A DNA stretch of 5,358 nt from an uncultured Bacteroides sp. (lineage in GTDB: Bacteria > Bacteroidota > Bacteroidia > Bacteroidales > Bacteroidaceae). Below are positions 1 to 5,358 of the stretch, one piece after another. The stretch lies in contig CAAEFE010000096.1 of the NCBI GenBank assembly GCA_900755095.1, positions 1 through 5,358 of the forward strand. The letters are read 5' to 3'. Under the pieces are notes generated by a model. The model made no database searches. It was not told where the DNA came from and saw only the letters and a list, made by a program, of their open reading frames with translations. Positions within the stretch are counted from its first letter, which is position 1; every line of letters begins with the position of its first letter. Made by a program: the position numbers and the translations under genes.

Positions 1-30
1 CGTAACAGTGGGAGAGTAGGTAGCCGCCAT
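1..30 (+). rRNA. rrf: 5S ribosomal RNA, 3' end only
   Basis: The first 28 to 30 bases match the 3' tail of a bacterial 5S rRNA: a GTGGGAGAGTAGGT segment (8-21) followed by GCCGCC (23-28), which in the complete molecule pairs with the 5' end to close helix I. The 5' part lies outside the window, so the pairing cannot be checked here. A run of T and an intrinsic terminator follow at once, as expected for the last gene of an rRNA operon transcribed left to right. The exact 3' end is uncertain by a few bases. Confidence 0.85.
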
Positions 31-38
31 TTTTAGAG

Positions 39-80
39 AAGCCCTTCCGGTAGAAATACCAGAAGGGCTTTATTGTTTTT
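39..80 (+). terminator. Intrinsic terminator of the rRNA operon
   Basis: The arms 39-47 (AAGCCCTTC) and 62-70 (GAAGGGCTT) pair perfectly over 9 bp. After one C/A mismatch the stem continues with GGTA/TACC (49-52 with 57-60), closed by a GAAA tetraloop at 53-56, a stable GNRA-type loop. A T-rich tail, TATTGTTTTT (71-80), follows. The hairpin begins about 9 nt after the 5S 3' end, so it very probably ends the upstream rRNA transcript. Confidence 0.9.
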
Positions 81-115
81 GTCCTTCTGAAATTTGTGAC
101 ATCATTTTTAACAGC

Positions 116-187
116 AATAATCCTCATAATACCTATTAAAAAAGTGAATATTTACTGGTAATTTGTATGTTATGAGGATATTTATTT
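116..187. repeat. Nested dyad symmetry upstream of the DUF177 gene
   Basis: The outer arms 120-129 (ATCCTCATAA) and 170-179 (TTATGAGGAT) are perfect reverse complements, 10 bp each, 40 nt apart. A T/G wobble and one more A-T pair extend them inward. Further out, AATAA (116-120) matches TTATT (182-186) if a 3-nt bulge is allowed. An inner 14-bp near-palindrome, AGTGAATATTTACT (143-156), has one G/T departure and shares the same centre, between 149 and 150. The right arm lies just upstream of the -7 box at 189-196. It could be an operator for a dimeric or looping regulator, or a cruciform. Its function is inference. Confidence 0.55.
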
Positions 188-196
188 GTATCTTTG
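162..196 (+). promoter_or_regulatory. Putative promoter of the DUF177-rpmF(-fabH) transcript
   Basis: TATCTTTG at 189-196 matches the Bacteroides -7 consensus TAnnTTTG exactly. The nearest upstream TTTG that could serve as the -33 element is at 162-165, leaving a 23-nt spacer, longer than the usual 19 to 21. At the ideal distance (166-169) there is only TATG. Transcription would start near 203, giving a leader of about 35 nt. The outer dyad arm 170-179 falls between the two elements. The -7 box is well supported and the -33 assignment is weak. Confidence 0.6.
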
Positions 197-238
197 TCGC
201 CCGAATTGTAATCTAACGATTTAAAAAAGAGAGAAGCT

Positions 239-817
239 TTGGGAAAGTTTGATAAATACAAAATTGATTTGAAAGGCATGCAAACAGACTCTGCTAAGTA
301 TGAGTTTGTTTTGGATAACCTTTACTTCGCCCACATTGATGGTCCTGAAGTTCAGAAAGGAAAAGTAAATGTTACTTTGACTGTGAAAAGAACCTCTCGT
401 GCTTTCGAACTGAGCTTTCAGACAGACGGTATAGTATGGGTACCATGCGACCGTTGCCTGGACGAAATGGAGCTACAGATCACTTCGTCTGACAAACTGA
501 TGGTGAAGTTTGGACATGAATATGCAGAGGAAGGCGACAACCTGATTGTGATCCCTGAAGAAGAGGGAGAAATCAACGTTGCATGGTTCATGTATGAATT
601 CGTTGCACTCTCTATCCCAATGAAGCATGTGCATGCTCCGGGTAAGTGCAACAAAGCTGTTACTAGCAAGTTGAGCAAGCATCTCAAGACAGATGCCAAT
701 GAAGATAGCGATGAAGTCTTCGACACAGGTGGAGATGATATCGTAGTTGAGGAGGAAATGGAGGAACAAATTGATCCCCGTTGGAATGAATTAAAAAAAA
801 TATTAGATAATAATTAA
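239..817 (+). CDS. yceD: DUF177/YceD-family protein, TTG start
   Basis: A 192-residue protein of the DUF177 (YceD) family, which in many bacteria is encoded directly before rpmF; E. coli YceD affects 23S rRNA accumulation. The symbol is family-level and the function is transferred. Visible are CDRC at residues 70-73, H130, H132 and C137 (a possible metal site), an acidic stretch at about 151-177, and the DPRW..LKKIL ending at 180-189 typical of the family. The start is TTG: the frame is open only from 212, no ATG or GTG precedes 239, and the next ATG (278) would remove 13 residues, including FDKYKIDLKG, which I recall as conserved in Bacteroides homologues. A purine run at 223-236 provides a plausible ribosome site. 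rpmF follows after 12 nt, so the two are almost certainly co-transcribed. Confidence 0.87.
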   Translation: MGKFDKYKIDLKGMQTDSAKYEFVLDNLYFAHIDGPEVQKGKVNVTLTVKRTSRAFELSFQTDGIVWVPCDRCLDEMELQITSSDKLMVKFGHEYAEEGDNLIVIPEEEGEINVAWFMYEFVALSIPMKHVHAPGKCNKAVTSKLSKHLKTDANEDSDEVFDTGGDDIVVEEEMEEQIDPRWNELKKILDNN

Positions 818-829
818 AGTTTTAAGAAA

Positions 830-1015
830 ATGGCACATCCTAAGAGAAGACAATCAAAAACAAGAACAGCAAAGAGAAGAACTCATGATAAGGCAGTAGC
901 TCCTACATTGGCTATTTGTCCGAATTGCGGAGAATGGCATGTTTATCACACTGTATGTGGCGCATGTGGTTACTACAGAGGTAAGCTCGCTATCGAAAAA
1001 GAAGCAGCTGTATAA
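830..1015 (+). CDS. rpmF: 50S ribosomal protein L32
   Basis: A 61-residue basic protein of normal length for bL32, a structural protein of the large ribosomal subunit. The N-terminus MAHPKRRQSKTRTAKRR is the classic L32 opening: K and R rich and extended, made to thread into rRNA. Four cysteines in two CxxC pairs (C30/C33 and C43/C46) form the zinc ribbon, so this is the zinc-binding (C+) form. Some bacteria carry a second, zinc-independent L32 induced on zinc starvation; only this copy is visible here. The start ATG is preceded by AAGAAA (824-829) and lies 12 nt after the DUF177 stop. The gene is followed by a GC-rich stem-loop (1036-1062), which may lower expression of fabH relative to this gene. 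Confidence 0.97.
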   Translation: MAHPKRRQSKTRTAKRRTHDKAVAPTLAICPNCGEWHVYHTVCGACGYYRGKLAIEKEAAV

Positions 1016-1035
1016 TTAGTACAGTATACTCAAGA

Positions 1036-1065
1036 CAGCCGAGGGGGAAAACTCTCCGGCTGCTT
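1036..1065 (+). terminator. Stem-loop after rpmF, weak or partial terminator
   Basis: CAGCCG (1036-1041) pairs perfectly with CGGCTG (1057-1062). With A1042 bulged, GGGGG (1043-1047) can pair with CTCTC (1052-1056) through G-C and G-U pairs, leaving an AAAA loop at 1048-1051. The tail is only GCTTTAAG, three T in a row, too poor for an efficient intrinsic terminator. It could be a leaky terminator, a processing or stability element for the rpmF end of the message, or a site that sets the ratio of L32 to FabH. Which of these applies cannot be told from sequence. Confidence 0.5.
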
Positions 1066-1101
1066 TAAGTATTATAGTATCGCTAATTTAAAATAGGTTT
1101 G

Positions 1102-2109
1102 ATGGAAAAAATAAATGCAGTAATCACAGGAGTTGGAGGATATGTACCCGATTATATCTTGACTAATGAAGAGATATCAAAAATGGTAGATACCAACGAT
1201 GAATGGATTATGACTCGTATTGGAGTAAAGGAAAGACATATTCTGAATGAGGAAGGATTAGGTAGCTCATACATGGCACGCAAAGCTGCCAAGCAGTTGA
1301 TGAAGAAGACCGGAGCCAATCCTGACGATATTGATTTGGTTATTGTTGCTACTACTACTCCTGACTATCACTTCCCTTCTACAGCTTCTATTCTTTGCGA
1401 TAAACTCGGACTGAAAAACGCATTTGCTTTCGATTTGCAGGCCGCTTGTTGCGGTTTCCTGTATTTGATGGAAACAGCTGCTAACTTCATTCGTTCGGGA
1501 AGATATAAGAAAATTATCATTGTCGGTGCCGATAAGATGTCGTCAATGGTTAACTATACAGATCGTGCTACATGCCCTATCTTTGGTGACGGTGCCGCTG
1601 CTTTTATGATGGAGCCCACTACGGAAGATTTAGGTGTTATGGATTCGATATTGAGAACTGATGGTAAAGGCCTGCCTTTCCTCCACATGAAAGCTGGTGG
1701 TTCGGTTTGTCCTCCGTCTTATTTCACTGTAGACAATAAAATGCACTATCTGCACCAGGAAGGAAGAACAGTGTTCAAATATGCGGTTTCAAGTATGTCG
1801 GATGTATCGGCTGCAATTGCAGAAAAGAATGGTCTGACTAAAGATACTATTAACTGGGTGGTTCCCCACCAGGCGAATGTACGTATCATTGAAGCTGTGG
1901 CTCATCGCATGGAACTCCCGATGGATAAAGTGTTGGTGAACATTGAGCATTATGGTAACACAAGTGCCGCTACGCTTCCTCTGTGTATCTGGGATTTTGA
2001 AGATAAACTAAAGAAAGGTGATAACATTATATTTACAGCATTCGGCGCCGGATTTACATGGGGTGCGGTTTATGTAAAATGGGGTTATGACGGAAAAAAG
2101 GAATCGTAA
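1102..2109 (+). CDS. fabH: Beta-ketoacyl-ACP synthase III (KAS III)
   Basis: FabH starts type II fatty acid synthesis by condensing an acyl-CoA primer (acetyl-CoA or branched) with malonyl-ACP in the cytoplasm. The Cys-His-Asn triad is complete: C116 in [10 protein letters not shown]256 in VPHQAN and N286 in YGNTSAAT. The family motif [12 protein letters not shown] (residues 33-45) and the C-terminal FGAGFTWG (314-321) are present. At 335 residues it is slightly longer than the E. coli enzyme (317). The ATG at 1102 is chosen; a TTG directly before it (1099) would add one residue. The active cysteine is followed by a second cysteine (C117) where E. coli has alanine. The gene lies 86 nt after rpmF without an intervening plsX and is closed by a strong terminator. 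Primer preference cannot be read from the sequence. Confidence 0.96.
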   Translation: MEKINAVITGVGGYVPDYILTNEEISKMVDTNDEWIMTRIGVKERHILNEEGLGSSYMARKAAKQLMKKTGANPDDIDLVIVATTTPDYHFPSTASILCDKLGLKNAFAFDLQAACCGFLYLMETAANFIRSGRYKKIIIVGADKMSSMVNYTDRATCPIFGDGAAAFMMEPTTEDLGVMDSILRTDGKGLPFLHMKAGGSVCPPSYFTVDNKMHYLHQEGRTVFKYAVSSMSDVSAAIAEKNGLTKDTINWVVPHQANVRIIEAVAHRMELPMDKVLVNIEHYGNTSAATLPLCIWDFEDKLKKGDNIIFTAFGAGFTWGAVYVKWGYDGKKES

Positions 2110-2132
2110 CGTAAGTTACTGAATTATAACAC

Positions 2133-2169
2133 AAAAAACGCATCCTATTTCGATTCGATGCGTTTTTTT
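2133..2169 (+). terminator. Intrinsic terminator after fabH
   Basis: A 12-bp perfect stem, AAAAAACGCATC (2133-2144) with GATGCGTTTTTT (2157-2168), encloses a 12-nt loop and ends in a run of seven T (2163-2169). It starts 23 nt after the fabH stop. The A run on the left arm would give a T run on the other strand too, but no minus-strand gene needs it here. It should close the DUF177-rpmF-fabH unit and separate it from era. Confidence 0.9.
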
Positions 2170-2194
2170 GTCTCAACCAATAAAATAAAGAGAA

Positions 2195-3076
2195 ATGCAT
2201 AAAGCAGGTTTTGTAAACATCGTAGGGAATCCGAATGTCGGAAAGTCGACATTGATGAATGCTTTGGTGGGAGAACGTATATCAATTGCTACCTTCAAAG
2301 CGCAGACTACCCGTCACCGAATTATGGGAATTTATAATACGGATGATATGCAGATTGTTTTTTCTGATACTCCGGGAGTATTGAAACCTAACTATAAGTT
2401 GCAGGAGTCGATGCTGAACTTCTCAACCTCTGCATTGACAGATGCGGATGTACTGCTTTATGTGACTGACGTGGTGGAGACGCCCGATAAGAATAATGAG
2501 TTTATGGGAAAGGTGCGTCAGATGACGGTTCCTGTCCTGTTGCTTATCAACAAAATAGACCTTACGGATCAGGAGAAGCTGATCAAACTGGTCGAAGAGT
2601 GGAAGGAGTTGCTTCCGCAGGCTGAGATTATCCCTATTTCCGCCGCATCCAAGTTTAATGTAGACTATGTGATGAAGCGTATTCAGGAACTGTTGCCTGA
2701 TTCTCCTCCTTATTTCGGCAAAGATCAGTGGACGGATAAGCCTGCCCGTTTCTTTGTGAATGAGATTATCCGTGAAAAGATTCTGCTATATTATGATAAG
2801 GAAATCCCTTATTCGGTGGAAGTAGTAGTGGAAGAATTTAAAGAGGAAGCGAAAAAAATACATATCCGGGCAGTGATTTATGTGGAACGTGATTCACAAA
2901 AAGGAATCATTATCGGCAAGCAGGGAAAAGCATTGAAAAAAGTAGCTACCGAAGCACGCCGGGAATTGGAACGTTTCTTTGGAAAGACGATTTTCCTGGA
3001 AACTTATGTGAAGGTTGATAAAGATTGGCGTAGTTCGGATAAGGAACTGCGGAACTTTGGTTATCAGTTAGATTAA
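2195..3076 (+). CDS. era: Ribosome-assembly GTPase Era
   Basis: Era binds the 3' end of 16S rRNA and helps mature the 30S subunit. The 293-residue protein has the full GTPase set: G1 GNPNVGKST (11-19), G2 with QTTR (37-40), G3 DTPG (58-61), G4 NKID (119-122) and G5 SAA (149-151). A C-terminal KH domain follows (about 185-293), with its RNA-binding loop in GIIIGKQGKALK (237-248). Length is normal for the family. The ATG start is preceded by AAAGAGAA (2187-2194). The start lies only 25 nt after the fabH terminator, so the promoter is not obvious: a cryptic promoter in that gap, one inside fabH, or read-through. der follows after 47 nt, probably on the same transcript. Confidence 0.97.
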   Translation: MHKAGFVNIVGNPNVGKSTLMNALVGERISIATFKAQTTRHRIMGIYNTDDMQIVFSDTPGVLKPNYKLQESMLNFSTSALTDADVLLYVTDVVETPDKNNEFMGKVRQMTVPVLLLINKIDLTDQEKLIKLVEEWKELLPQAEIIPISAASKFNVDYVMKRIQELLPDSPPYFGKDQWTDKPARFFVNEIIREKILLYYDKEIPYSVEVVVEEFKEEAKKIHIRAVIYVERDSQKGIIIGKQGKALKKVATEARRELERFFGKTIFLETYVKVDKDWRSSDKELRNFGYQLD

Positions 3077-3123
3077 GAGTATTCATGCGACTGGGATAGT
3101 CGTGAAAAACAAGGTATTGAGCT

Positions 3124-4437
3124 ATGAATAATTTAGTTGCAATTGTAGGACGCCCTAATGTGGGCAAGTCTACCTTATTTAACCGTCTGACGAAAACTCG
3201 TCAGGCAATTGTGAATGAAGAAGCGGGTACAACTCGTGACAGGCAGTATGGCAAGTCCGAATGGCTGGGCCGTGAGTTCTCCGTGGTAGATACCGGCGGA
3301 TGGGTAGTGAACTCTGACGATATCTTTGAAGAGGAAATCCGGAAGCAAGTATTGCTGGCTGTGGAAGAAGCAGATGTTATTCTGTTTGTAGTGGATGTGA
3401 TGAACGGAGTGACTGACCTGGATATGCAGGTTGCGACTATCTTGCGACGTGCTAACAGCCCGGTGATTATGGTTGCCAACAAGACGGATAATAATGAATT
3501 ACAATATAACGCTCCTGAGTTTTATAAATTAGGATTGGGCGATCCGTATTGTATCTCTGCTATCACCGGAAGTGGTACAGGTGATTTGATGGACTTGATC
3601 GTCAGCAAATTCAATAAAGAGACTTCGGAAATTCTGGATGATGATATTCCCCGCTTTGCTGTAGTAGGACGCCCGAATGCAGGAAAATCCTCTATTGTAA
3701 ACGCGTTTATCGGAGAAGACCGTAACATTGTAACGGAGATCGCCGGAACAACCCGTGACTCTATTTATACTCGTTACAATAAATTCGGATTTGATTTTTA
3801 TCTGGTAGATACAGCCGGTATCCGTAAAAAGAATAAGGTGAACGAGGATTTGGAATACTATTCGGTAGTCCGTTCTATTCGTTCGATTGAAAACGCGGAT
3901 GTCTGTATTTTGATGCTTGATGCTACAAGAGGTGTTGAAAGCCAGGATTTGAATATTCTTTCTTTGATTCAGAAAAATCAGAAGGGGCTGGTAGTCGTGA
4001 TTAATAAGTGGGACCTGATAGAGGATAAAACGGCGAAAATGATGAAGGAGTTTGAAGCGACTATCCGTTCACGTTTTGCTCCCTTTGTGGATTTCCCGAT
4101 TATATTTGCTTCTGCATTGACCAAACAGCGTATCCTGAAAGTGCTTGAAGAAGCCCGTAACGTGTATGAAAACCGTACGACGAAGATACCGACTGCCCGT
4201 CTGAACGAAGAGATGCTTCCGTTGATTGAGGCATATCCACCCCCCTCCAATAAAGGTAAATATATCAAGATCAAATATATCACGCAGTTGCCGAATACAC
4301 AAGTGCCTTCATTTGTATATTTCGCCAATTTGCCGCAGTATGTGAAGGAACCGTACAAACGTTTCCTGGAAAATAAAATGCGTGAGAAGTGGAATCTGAC
4401 CGGTACACCGATCAATATTTATATCCGACAGAAGTAA
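3124..4437 (+). CDS. der: Ribosome-assembly GTPase Der (EngA), tandem GTPase domains
   Basis: Der (EngA) is an essential GTPase of 50S subunit assembly and is unusual in carrying two GTPase domains. Domain 1 shows GRPNVGKST (9-17), GTTRD (35-39), DTGG (56-59), NKTD (119-122) and SAITG (145-149). Domain 2 shows GRPNAGKSS (182-190), GTTRD (208-212), DTAG (229-232), NKWD (294-297) and SAL (330-332). A KH-like domain fills about 350-437 and ends in [11 protein letters not shown], a typical Der C-terminus. At 437 residues the length is normal and nothing is degenerate. The start ATG at 3124 leaves a 47-nt gap to era that holds only a small 5-bp hairpin (3088-3102) without a T tract, so co-transcription with era is likely. 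The gene ends at a bidirectional terminator. Confidence 0.98.
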   Translation: MNNLVAIVGRPNVGKSTLFNRLTKTRQAIVNEEAGTTRDRQYGKSEWLGREFSVVDTGGWVVNSDDIFEEEIRKQVLLAVEEADVILFVVDVMNGVTDLDMQVATILRRANSPVIMVANKTDNNELQYNAPEFYKLGLGDPYCISAITGSGTGDLMDLIVSKFNKETSEILDDDIPRFAVVGRPNAGKSSIVNAFIGEDRNIVTEIAGTTRDSIYTRYNKFGFDFYLVDTAGIRKKNKVNEDLEYYSVVRSIRSIENADVCILMLDATRGVESQDLNILSLIQKNQKGLVVVINKWDLIEDKTAKMMKEFEATIRSRFAPFVDFPIIFASALTKQRILKVLEEARNVYENRTTKIPTARLNEEMLPLIEAYPPPSNKGKYIKIKYITQLPNTQVPSFVYFANLPQYVKEPYKRFLENKMREKWNLTGTPINIYIRQK

Positions 4438-4450
4438 AAGGTATATTCGT

Positions 4451-4509
4451 ATAAATAAAAAGAAATTGCCCGGCAATATTTCATTGCCGGGCAATTTCTT
4501 TTTATTTAT
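4451..4509. terminator. Bidirectional terminator between der and lptB
   Basis: Positions 4451-4477 and 4483-4509 are perfect reverse complements over 27 bp, with a 5-nt loop ATTTC (4478-4482). The core TTGCCCGGCAAT and its complement are GC-rich. The outer parts are A-rich on the left and T-rich on the right (TTTCTTTTTATTTAT, 4495-4509), so each strand ends in a T-rich tail. It begins 13 nt after the der stop and lies 5 nt from the lptB stop, and it serves both convergent genes. Confidence 0.93.
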
Positions 4510-4514
4510 GAGGA

Positions 4515-5282
4515 TTATTCGTCTTTATTTAACTGGAAGTCCTTACGGCGCAAAACGAAACTGTTACTTAAGTATTTTTCACGCACGATCTTGTTTTCTG
4601 CCAATTCTTCCGGTGTTCCCTGAAACAGGATCTTGCCTTCGAACAGCAGATAAGCGCGGTCAGTGATACTTAATGTTTCCTGCACATTGTGGTCGGTAAT
4701 CAGGATACCGATGTTTTTATCCTTCAGCTTCCACACAATCTGCTGAATATCTTCTACTGCGATAGGGTCTACTCCGGCAAACGGTTCATCGAGCATAATG
4801 AACTTCGGGTCGATGGCAAGACAACGGGCGATTTCCGTACGACGGCGTTCACCTCCGGACAACTGGTTACCCTTGTTCTTGCGTACCTTCTGAAGGCGGA
4901 ACTCAGCGATCAGACTTTCGAGCTTGTCTTTTTGATAATCTTTGGGCTTATTGGTCATTTCGAGTACAGAAGCGATATTGTCTTCTACACTCATCTGACG
5001 GAATACGGAGGCTTCCTGTGCAAGGTATCCGATACCTGTCTGCGCCCGTTTGTATACTGGAAACTTGGTTATCTCAAGGTCGTCGAGGAAGATTCGTCCT
5101 TCATTAGGAGTGATCAGTCCTACGGTCATATAGAATGAAGTCGTCTTACCGGCACCGTTCGGTCCCAGCAAACCCACAATTTCACCTTGCTTCACGTCGA
5201 TGGATACATGGCTTACAACGGTTCGTTTACCGTACTTCTTAACCAGGTCTTCCGTGCGAAGCACCATCTTGCTTTCTTCCAT
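4515..5282 (-). CDS. lptB: LPS export ABC transporter ATP-binding protein LptB
   Basis: LptB is the cytoplasmic ATPase of the LptB2FG complex, which extracts lipopolysaccharide from the inner membrane and pushes it along the Lpt bridge. The 255-residue protein has Walker [10 protein letters not shown] (40-48), the Q-loop in [12 protein letters not shown] (85-96), the signature LSGGE (141-145), Walker B FIMLDEP (161-167), the D-loop at AGVDP (169-173) and H198 in [23 protein letters not shown] and [11 protein letters not shown] are close to E. coli LptB and set it apart from other small ABC ATPases. Two starts are possible: ATG at 5282 (used here) and ATG at 5267 (250 residues). The second aligns better with the E. 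coli N-terminus and has a purine-rich GGAAGAAAG ahead of it. About 11 extra residues follow the usual C-terminus. The gene stands alone here; its partners are elsewhere. Confidence 0.95.
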   Translation of the reverse strand: MEESKMVLRTEDLVKKYGKRTVVSHVSIDVKQGEIVGLLGPNGAGKTTSFYMTVGLITPNEGRIFLDDLEITKFPVYKRAQTGIGYLAQEASVFRQMSVEDNIASVLEMTNKPKDYQKDKLESLIAEFRLQKVRKNKGNQLSGGERRRTEIARCLAIDPKFIMLDEPFAGVDPIAVEDIQQIVWKLKDKNIGILITDHNVQETLSITDRAYLLFEGKILFQGTPEELAENKIVREKYLSNSFVLRRKDFQLNKDE

Positions 5283-5300
5283 ATTCTAGTTATTTTGCGG

Positions 5301-5308
5301 CAAATGTA
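5301..5308 (-). promoter_or_regulatory. Putative -7 box of the lptB promoter
   Basis: Read on the minus strand, 5308 to 5301 is TACATTTG, an exact match to the Bacteroides -7 consensus TAnnTTTG. It lies 18 nt before the lptB ATG at 5282, so transcription would begin near 5294-5296 and leave a leader of only about 12 nt, or about 28 nt if translation starts at 5267. No TTTG is found at the usual -33 distance. The position is right for lptB, but the evidence rests on one short box. Confidence 0.55.
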
Positions 5309-5330
5309 GTAAAAATAAGCTGAAATAATG

Positions 5331-5338
5331 TACATTTG
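5331..5338 (+). promoter_or_regulatory. Putative divergent -7 box for a gene beyond the window
   Basis: TACATTTG at 5331-5338 also matches TAnnTTTG and is the mirror copy of the lptB box: GCAAATGTA (5300-5308) and TACATTTGC (5331-5339) form a 9-bp inverted repeat 22 nt apart. It would drive transcription rightward out of the window from about 5345. No -33 TTTG is visible at the usual distance and no downstream gene can be seen, so this is tentative. Confidence 0.35.
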
Positions 5339-5358
5339 CAGACAAATAGTGTGAGTTA

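Noticed and set aside
60..89. CAGAAGG (60-66) can also pair with CCTTCTG (83-89), suggesting an alternative hairpin competing with the rRNA terminator
   Set aside because: The second arm is made after the T tract, so it cannot prevent termination, and the pairing is weaker than the main stem.
1094..1101. TAGGTTTG directly before the fabH ATG, matching TAnnTTTG
   Set aside because: Transcription would begin after the start codon (about 1107), inside the gene, and no -33 TTTG lies at the right distance. Most likely chance.
3086..3104. Small hairpin CGACT/AGTCG between era and der
   Set aside because: Only 5 perfect base pairs and no T tract follow, so it is not a terminator and is probably without function.
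3978..4415. Minus-strand 145-codon reading frame opposite the 3' part of der
   Set aside because: It is a shadow of the conserved der coding sequence and shows no domain or start signals.
4466..4666. Plus-strand reading frame of 66 codons running from the terminator into the lptB region
   Set aside because: It is antisense to lptB, begins within the inverted repeat, and has no recognisable domain. The mirror frame on the other strand (4309-4494) is a product of the same palindrome.
4689..5138. Plus-strand 149-codon reading frame antisense to lptB
   Set aside because: The lptB frame on the minus strand carries every ABC ATPase motif. The antisense frame has no promoter, ribosome site or known fold.
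5339..5358. GTG codons near the right edge as a possible start of a rightward gene
   Set aside because: Fewer than 20 bases remain, so no coding claim can be supported.

Overview
The window is ordinary chromosomal housekeeping DNA from a member of the Bacteroidota, most likely Bacteroides or a close relative. The pointers are the 3' tail of a 5S rRNA at the left edge, promoter -7 boxes of the Bacteroides type TAnnTTTG, AT-rich purine-rich leaders in place of strong Shine-Dalgarno sites, and protein sequences that read like Bacteroides orthologues (Bacteroides-like DUF177, L32, FabH, Era, Der and LptB). This assignment comes from recognition, not from a database search.

Layout from left to right. 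Positions 1 to about 30 are the last bases of a 5S rRNA on the plus strand, so an rRNA operon lies just upstream. It closes with an intrinsic terminator at 39-80. The 158-nt intergenic region after it holds a large nested dyad symmetry (about 116-187) and a -7 promoter box (189-196). The plus-strand genes then run: a DUF177/YceD-family protein with a TTG start (239-817), rpmF for ribosomal protein L32 (830-1015), a GC-rich stem-loop (1036-1062), fabH for beta-ketoacyl-ACP synthase III (1102-2109), a strong terminator (2133-2169), era (2195-3076) and der (3124-4437). A perfect 27-bp inverted repeat (4451-4509) separates der from the convergent minus-strand gene lptB (4515-5282). At the right edge two -7 boxes point away from each other, one for lptB and one for a gene beyond the window.

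Functionally, the left four fifths couples ribosome production to membrane lipid synthesis. It has the rRNA operon, a DUF177 protein (whose E. coli relative affects 23S rRNA accumulation), L32, the enzyme that starts fatty acid chains, and two GTPases that act on the 30S (Era) and 50S (Der) subunits. LptB powers lipopolysaccharide export to the outer membrane. The yceD-rpmF-fabH order is the widely conserved cluster, but plsX, which sits between rpmF and fabH in E. coli, is absent here.

I found no mobile element, CRISPR array, phage gene, toxin-antitoxin pair or unknown multi-gene system. The observations most worth a second look are regulatory: the nested dyad in front of the DUF177 gene, the stem-loop standing where plsX would be, the unclear promoter of era-der, and the divergent promoter pair at the right edge. 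No intergenic stretch exceeds 300 bases.
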